Part shown: positions 59,786 to 64,000 of the stretch, in pieces
Numbering within the stretch: the first letter of the stretch is position 1
Layout: each line of letters starts with the position of its first letter
NCBI GenBank assembly: GCA_963555705.1
Contig: OY743184.1
Coordinates: 28,350,639-28,414,638 of the forward strand
DNA from: Ligustrum vulgare
Taxonomy: Eukaryota; Streptophyta; Magnoliopsida; Lamiales; Oleaceae
Direction of reading: 5' to 3'
Length of the DNA: 64,000 bases
The notes under the pieces: model-generated
The model's input: the letters and a program-made list of their open reading frames with translations, nothing else
Databases searched by the model: none
What the model was told of the DNA's origin: nothing
Made by a program: the position numbers and the translations under genes

Positions 59786-61271
59786 TGTTGGAACCTGTTA
59801 ACTTATTTTAAGTTATATTAATTGACATTTTCTATTTTCCTATATTTTTGTAATTTGATAAATTTAGTTTATTACTAAATATTTTTATTTAGTAATTTAT
59901 TAAGTTTAATTAAATTACTTAAACATTTCTTGGACGTAATATTGTGATAATATTTGTTGCTTATCTTCTGTGATAATGACAAGAAATATTGTGATAATAT
60001 TTTGAAGATAATGTTGGTTGCTTATCTGATATGATAAGTATTGTGATAATGGTAGAAGTCTATCACTTATCGTTTGTGATCAAATTTGTGATTTATTTGA
60101 CTTGAAATTATATCTTTATCACTTATAAGTATTTTGATTATATTTAAAGTCTTGTTAAATATTCTGATTGGACGAAAATCCTTGATCACAATCTCGAAAA
60201 TTTGTTGGTAATATTCTTGATAATATTTTGTGTTTATTCTTGATTGTCAAGGTATCCAAAATATGGTAAGCATCTTCTAGATATGGTCAAGAATATTTCA
60301 TTCTTATCTTTGCATATGGTAAGATTTGTTGGACGAAAATTTATCTAGGAAAAATTCTTAAGGGCCGAAAATATGAAGTCCGTGTTTATGTTAATCACGT
60401 GATTGATTAACTTATGATAAGATTACATGATTTATCTATATCTTGGTTATGGTAAGATTTAGTTAAGAATATTTATCTTACCTTTTATTAATTATCTCTA
60501 CCATGTTTTGCAGGTATTAGAGATCTTGTGCAATAAGGAAACTTGGGAGCCAAGGAAACCTAATTGCACTATAAAGAGAGGAAAAACGGGACGTTTTTCT
60601 TGTGACGTGAAAAATACAAAAAATCGTGTGGAGCTTAACATAATTCACGTCCACTTCATTAAGAAATCTTGAAGCCTATTTTCGTGTGTGCACCAATACA
60701 AAAGGCTTCAATTGAGTTGTGATATCAACACTCTGGGAGGAGGATTCAATCACTGAGAGAAGGAAAGTATTTCAGCGTGAAGATCAAATGGGAGGTTTGG
60801 ATCGTTTTCGAACGGGAGTTCGAGGTTGCTGAAAAGGTGTTGCAGATTCAAAGAAAACTACTGAAGAGTGGTGGGACGCCATCTCGCATTACATGCCACA
60901 AAAGGATCAGGGAGTGATCTATTTCTTGGATGTTCGATAAAGTCTATGCGTAGATTTATCCTGTAGTTTAGACTAATCTGTATAAACTCTTTCCTTATAT
61001 AGTGATTTGTTTTTGTTCGCAGGATGCGAACCGTGGGTTTTCCCTGTTAGGGTTTTTCCCACGTTAAGCTCAAATTATTGTGTTCTTGTCCATTTATAAT
61101 TCCGCACAAATTATTCTGATTGTTTACGTTTTACAATCCAGACGAATCTGCCTTAGCAGGAGTCATCTGGTACTGCGCTTAATAACGATTAACGATTTAC
61201 TGTTAACTGGTTACCGTCCAGACTTGTCTGTGACAATCTGTTTATAAAATTTAGATAACCCCAAATTTTCA
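59786..61271 (+). repeat. 5' LTR of the SIRE-like element (about 1,486 bp)
   Basis: Starts TGTTGGAACC and ends TTTTCA just before the primer site. There is no partner in the window, so the left end rests on the TG start and on sequence change at 59785. Confidence 0.65.
60569..60577 (+). promoter_or_regulatory. TATA box of the SIRE-like LTR
   Basis: CTATAAAGAG about 700 bp before the LTR end, in a plausible promoter position. Confidence 0.5.
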
Positions 61272-61273
61272 AT

Positions 61274-61288
61274 TGGTATCAGAGCGGG
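61274..61288 (+). other. primer binding site of the SIRE-like element
   Basis: TGGTATCAGAGCGGG, tRNA-Met type, two bases after the LTR. Confidence 0.88.
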
Positions 61289-61321
61289 TTCACTTCTAGA
61301 AAGTGAGATCCGGTTGTCTAA

Positions 61322-61951
61322 ATGGAAAACTCTGCATATCTTAGGCCACCTCTGTTAACTGGTAGTAACTATGCATATTGGAAAATCCGTATGGAAATTT
61401 TTATTCAATCTATTGATGAACGTTGTTGGACTTCTGTTCTTGAAGGTTACACAGCACCCACTGTCACTGCTGGAGGTGTTGTTACAACTATAGCTAGAAG
61501 TGCTTATACTGCAGATGAATTAGCTAATGCAAATTGGAATTCTAAGGCACTTAACGCTATTGTTTCTTTGGTTGATCTATGTCAATTCAGACTCATCTCC
61601 TCCTTAAGGACGGCCAAGGAAGCATGGGATGCTTTGAGGATAGAAAACGAAGGAACCAATTCTGTCAAAACCTCCAAGCTGCAGATGATCACTTTAGAAT
61701 TTGAACAATTATCTATGGAAGTGAAAGAAGACTTCAAAAGCTTTTATGCCAGATTAAGCGATCTCACCAACTCAGCTGAAGCGCTTGGGAAAACCTACTC
61801 AAATGAACAGATTGTTCAAAAGATCCTTAGATATTTACCAGACAGGTTCCATGCAAAAGTGACAGCAATTGAAGAAAGCAAGGATCTTTCAACCATGCAA
61901 GTTGAGGAACTTGTAGGGTCATTGATGACCTATGAGTTAAATCTGGCCTGA
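61322..61951 (+). pseudogene. copia gag of the SIRE-like element, capsid part
   Basis: The ATG at 61322 is 34 bases after the primer site and opens a 209-residue frame. Residues 8-40 hold RPPLLTGSNYAYWKIRM (DUF4219-like), and the UBN2-type capsid region follows (AKEAWDALRIENEGTNSVK, FYARLSDLTN, KILRYLPDRFHAKVTAIEES). The TGA at 61949-61951 interrupts the same frame that continues with basic residues and zinc knuckles, so I read it as a nonsense change. Programmed readthrough cannot be excluded. Confidence 0.85.
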
Positions 61952-64000
61952 AGAAAGAAAGACAAATCACCAGGAACTGCTTTCAAGACGAACAGTGCAA
62001 ACCCAGACGACTCTGGCGAGACTGACGAAGATGAAAATTTTGTACTTCTCACCAAACAATTTAAAAGGTTTCTCAAGGGCAAACAAAAAGAAAGGTCCAC
62101 AAATATTCAAGGCCAAAATCAAATACCACAAAAACAATGGAAGAAAAATAATTTCTATCCAAAGAATAATGCCAACACGTCTGAAGGGAAGCCTAGGAGT
62201 CGAATCCAATGCAGAGAATGTGAAGGATATAGACACATTGCATCTGATTGTCCTAATACTCAAAAGAAGGCCAAGGGAAGGAAGGCCATGAATGTTACAT
62301 GGGGTGATGGAGACTCAGATGAATCTGAATCAGAATCAGACAGCAGCAATTCTGAAAATCAGGTAACTACCTTTACTACTTTACAGATGTCTGGTGCTGA
62401 ATCTGGTAACTCTTCTTATGCAGATAAATCCAGATCAAATACTTAAAACTTGAGGAAGGAACTTCAAGATGAAGAAGAGAAGAATCAACTGTTGCAGGCC
62501 TTCGCAGAACACAGCAGGGAACGTCAACTGGACGACGTATCTGTAGTCTCAGATGATGAACAAAATGAGGTGAGCAGGTTAAGTTCAGAACTTGCTAACG
62601 CACAAGATAAAATCAAGAAGCTGGCACGTGGATCTGTCCAGCTTGATGAAATCCTGAATAGTGGCAGACCTGTCAGCCTAAAAACAGGTCTTAGATATGA
62701 AGGTAAAGGTAAAAATCATGACCATAAAATAAACTTTGTAAGAGAATCTGGATACAGGTACATGGAACAGAATAAAAATCATACAGATGCATCTACCTCT
62801 CATCATCATCAATACAATGCGGCTAGGACTCAAAGCTCACATCCAGCCAAGAACTATGCAAGACGACAATTTCAGCCGAATCTGTACAAGCCAGATGAGT
62901 CTGTCCATCAGAACGGCAGGAAATTTCAACCTCGACGGAATCGGCAGGATACATCTGTTTTCCAGGTATTCTGTAATTTTTGTGCTAAATCTGGTCATGA
63001 TGTATTTAGGTGTCATGAGTACTTGAAGTTAATCAATTCACACAAAAGAAGACTTGTTTCTAGACAAGAGAAGAAAATTCAAATGAATGCTTATGTAGTT
63101 CAATTGTCTTTGAGTGCTTTGAATCCTAACACATGGTATTTTTATAGTGGTTGTTCTAGACACATGACAGGTGATCTCTCTCTACTTACACATTTTGAAA
63201 AAGGCGAAACAGGTGCTGTTACATTTGGTGATGGCCAAAAGGGTAAGATAGATGGATTTGGTATCATCAACATTAAGGGATTACCGACATTAACTAATGT
63301 CTTATATGTTATAGGGCTTAAGGAAAATTTGATCAGTGTAGGACAATTGTGTGATGATAACTTGCTTGTCATGTTTTCAAAAGAATATTGCAAGGTTTTA
63401 AGCTGTGACAAGAAGTCTAACCCTTTAAAGAGTGTTTTATTTAAGGGAGTTAGATCTAGAGATAAATGTTATACACTCGAGAGTCTCGAAACTTGCAATT
63501 CTGTTGCAAATTTGATCAGTGTAGGACAATTGTGCGATGATAACTTGCTTGTCATGTTTTCAAAAGAATATTGCAAGGTTTTAAGCTGTGACAAGAAGTC
63601 TAACCCGTTAAAGAGTGTTTTATTTAAGGGAGTTAGATCTAGAGATAAATGTTATACACTCGAGAGTCTCGAAACTTGCAATTCTGTTAAAACCAAAAAT
63701 GAGAAATTGTGGCACAAAAGATTAGGACACCTAAACTACCATGATCTCATGAAGCTGACCAGACTACAGGCTGTGAGAGGCTTACCCAGCATAAACAATA
63801 TTCCAGATGAAATCTGTGGTGATTGTCAAAAGGGTAAGCAAATCAAAAGTCAACATAAATCAGGTACATCCATTGATACCTCTCATATACTTGAACTAAT
63901 TCACATGGATTTGATGGGTCCTATCCAAAAGGAAAGTATTGGTGGCAAGAGGTATATTTATGTATGTGTTGATGATTTCTCCAGATACACCTGGGTCATG
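61952..64000 (+). pseudogene. SIRE-like gag C-terminus, protease and integrase start (partial)
   Basis: Same frame as gag. A zinc knuckle C-x2-C-x4-H-x4-C (CRECEGYRHIASDC) is at about 62212-62254. An acidic Ser/Glu stretch is followed by a TAA at 62444. From there the frame is open to the window end: a charged helical region (QDEEEKNQLLQ), a second knuckle CNFCAKSGHDVFRC near 62970, protease WYFYSGCSRHMTG near 63135 with the catalytic Asp changed to Tyr, the GAG-pre-integrase block (LWHKRLGHLNYHDLMKL, 63708 on) and the integrase start HMDLMGP near 63903. A 183-bp in-frame duplication lies inside. Confidence 0.85.
63325..63690 (+). repeat. 183-bp in-frame tandem duplication
   Basis: 63325-63507 is repeated at 63508-63690 with about two differences (tgtgtgatg/tgtgcgatg, aaccctt/aacccgt). 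Length is 61 codons, so the reading frame survives. Confidence 0.93.

Larger units (their letters stand above)
59786..64000 (+). mobile_element. SIRE/Maximus-like Ty1/copia retrotransposon, cut by window end
   Basis: 5' LTR 59786-61271, primer site 61274, gag from 61322, then protease and start of integrase in one frame to the right edge. The Gag type (GSNYAYWKIRM, KILRYLP, VTAIEESKDL) and the GCSRHMTG protease motif fit the SIRE/Maximus copia lineage. Two in-frame stops, a protease Asp lost and a 183-bp tandem duplication show decay. RT, RNase H and the 3' LTR lie beyond the window. Confidence 0.85.

Overview
This is repeat-dense nuclear DNA of a flowering plant, probably a eudicot. I see no intact host gene. 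The evidence is Ty1/copia and Ty3/gypsy elements with tRNA-Met type primer sites (TGGTATCAGAGC), a Helitron-like element, short MITEs and AT-rich spacers. Several neighbours are chromovirus-type gypsy elements (CRM-like and Tekay/Del-like), which would suit a pericentromeric or other heterochromatic location; that placement is inference.

Layout. 578-~4420: decayed, 5'-truncated copia element (+). 4515-8272: gypsy gag remnant (-), split by NA-1 (5005-7973, -), a non-autonomous LTR element with target duplication CCCAA. 8792-25014: a Tekay/Del-like element in a tandem LTR-internal-LTR-internal arrangement (-), invaded at 8911-15544 by E1 (+). E1 is a very young CRM-like gypsy element with LTRs that look 1 base apart in 916, target duplication CTTTC and an unbroken gag-pol frame. 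27124-43108: a probable Helitron with an RPA70-like (DUF223-type) pseudogene. It contains a MITE, a solo copia LTR (27753-29158) and a full-structure copia element (30680-39406, -, target duplication AGATT) lying in the RPA-like intron. 45886-48889: NA-2 (-, target duplication TGGTC), an older relative of NA-1 that keeps a protease remnant. About 49170-58060: an old copia LTR interrupted by a hAT-like element (49812-50516) and by E2 (51125-57899), an older and broken cousin of E1. 59786-64000: a SIRE/Maximus-like copia element (+) that runs off the window.

The most unusual signal is a 12-bp palindrome, TTACGGCCGTAA, and its one-base variants. It is arrayed in the LTRs of E1 (10 sites per LTR), E2 (8 sites, partly decayed) and NA-1 (5 and 6 sites), whose LTRs are otherwise largely different. 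E2, NA-1 and NA-2 also share LTR ends and primer-site layout, so I read the NA family as a non-autonomous partner mobilised by E1/E2-type machinery. NA-1 encodes a charged protein of about 331 residues that I do not recognise; related pieces are in NA-2. E1 itself, although young and open through pol, has no ATG in the position expected for its gag.
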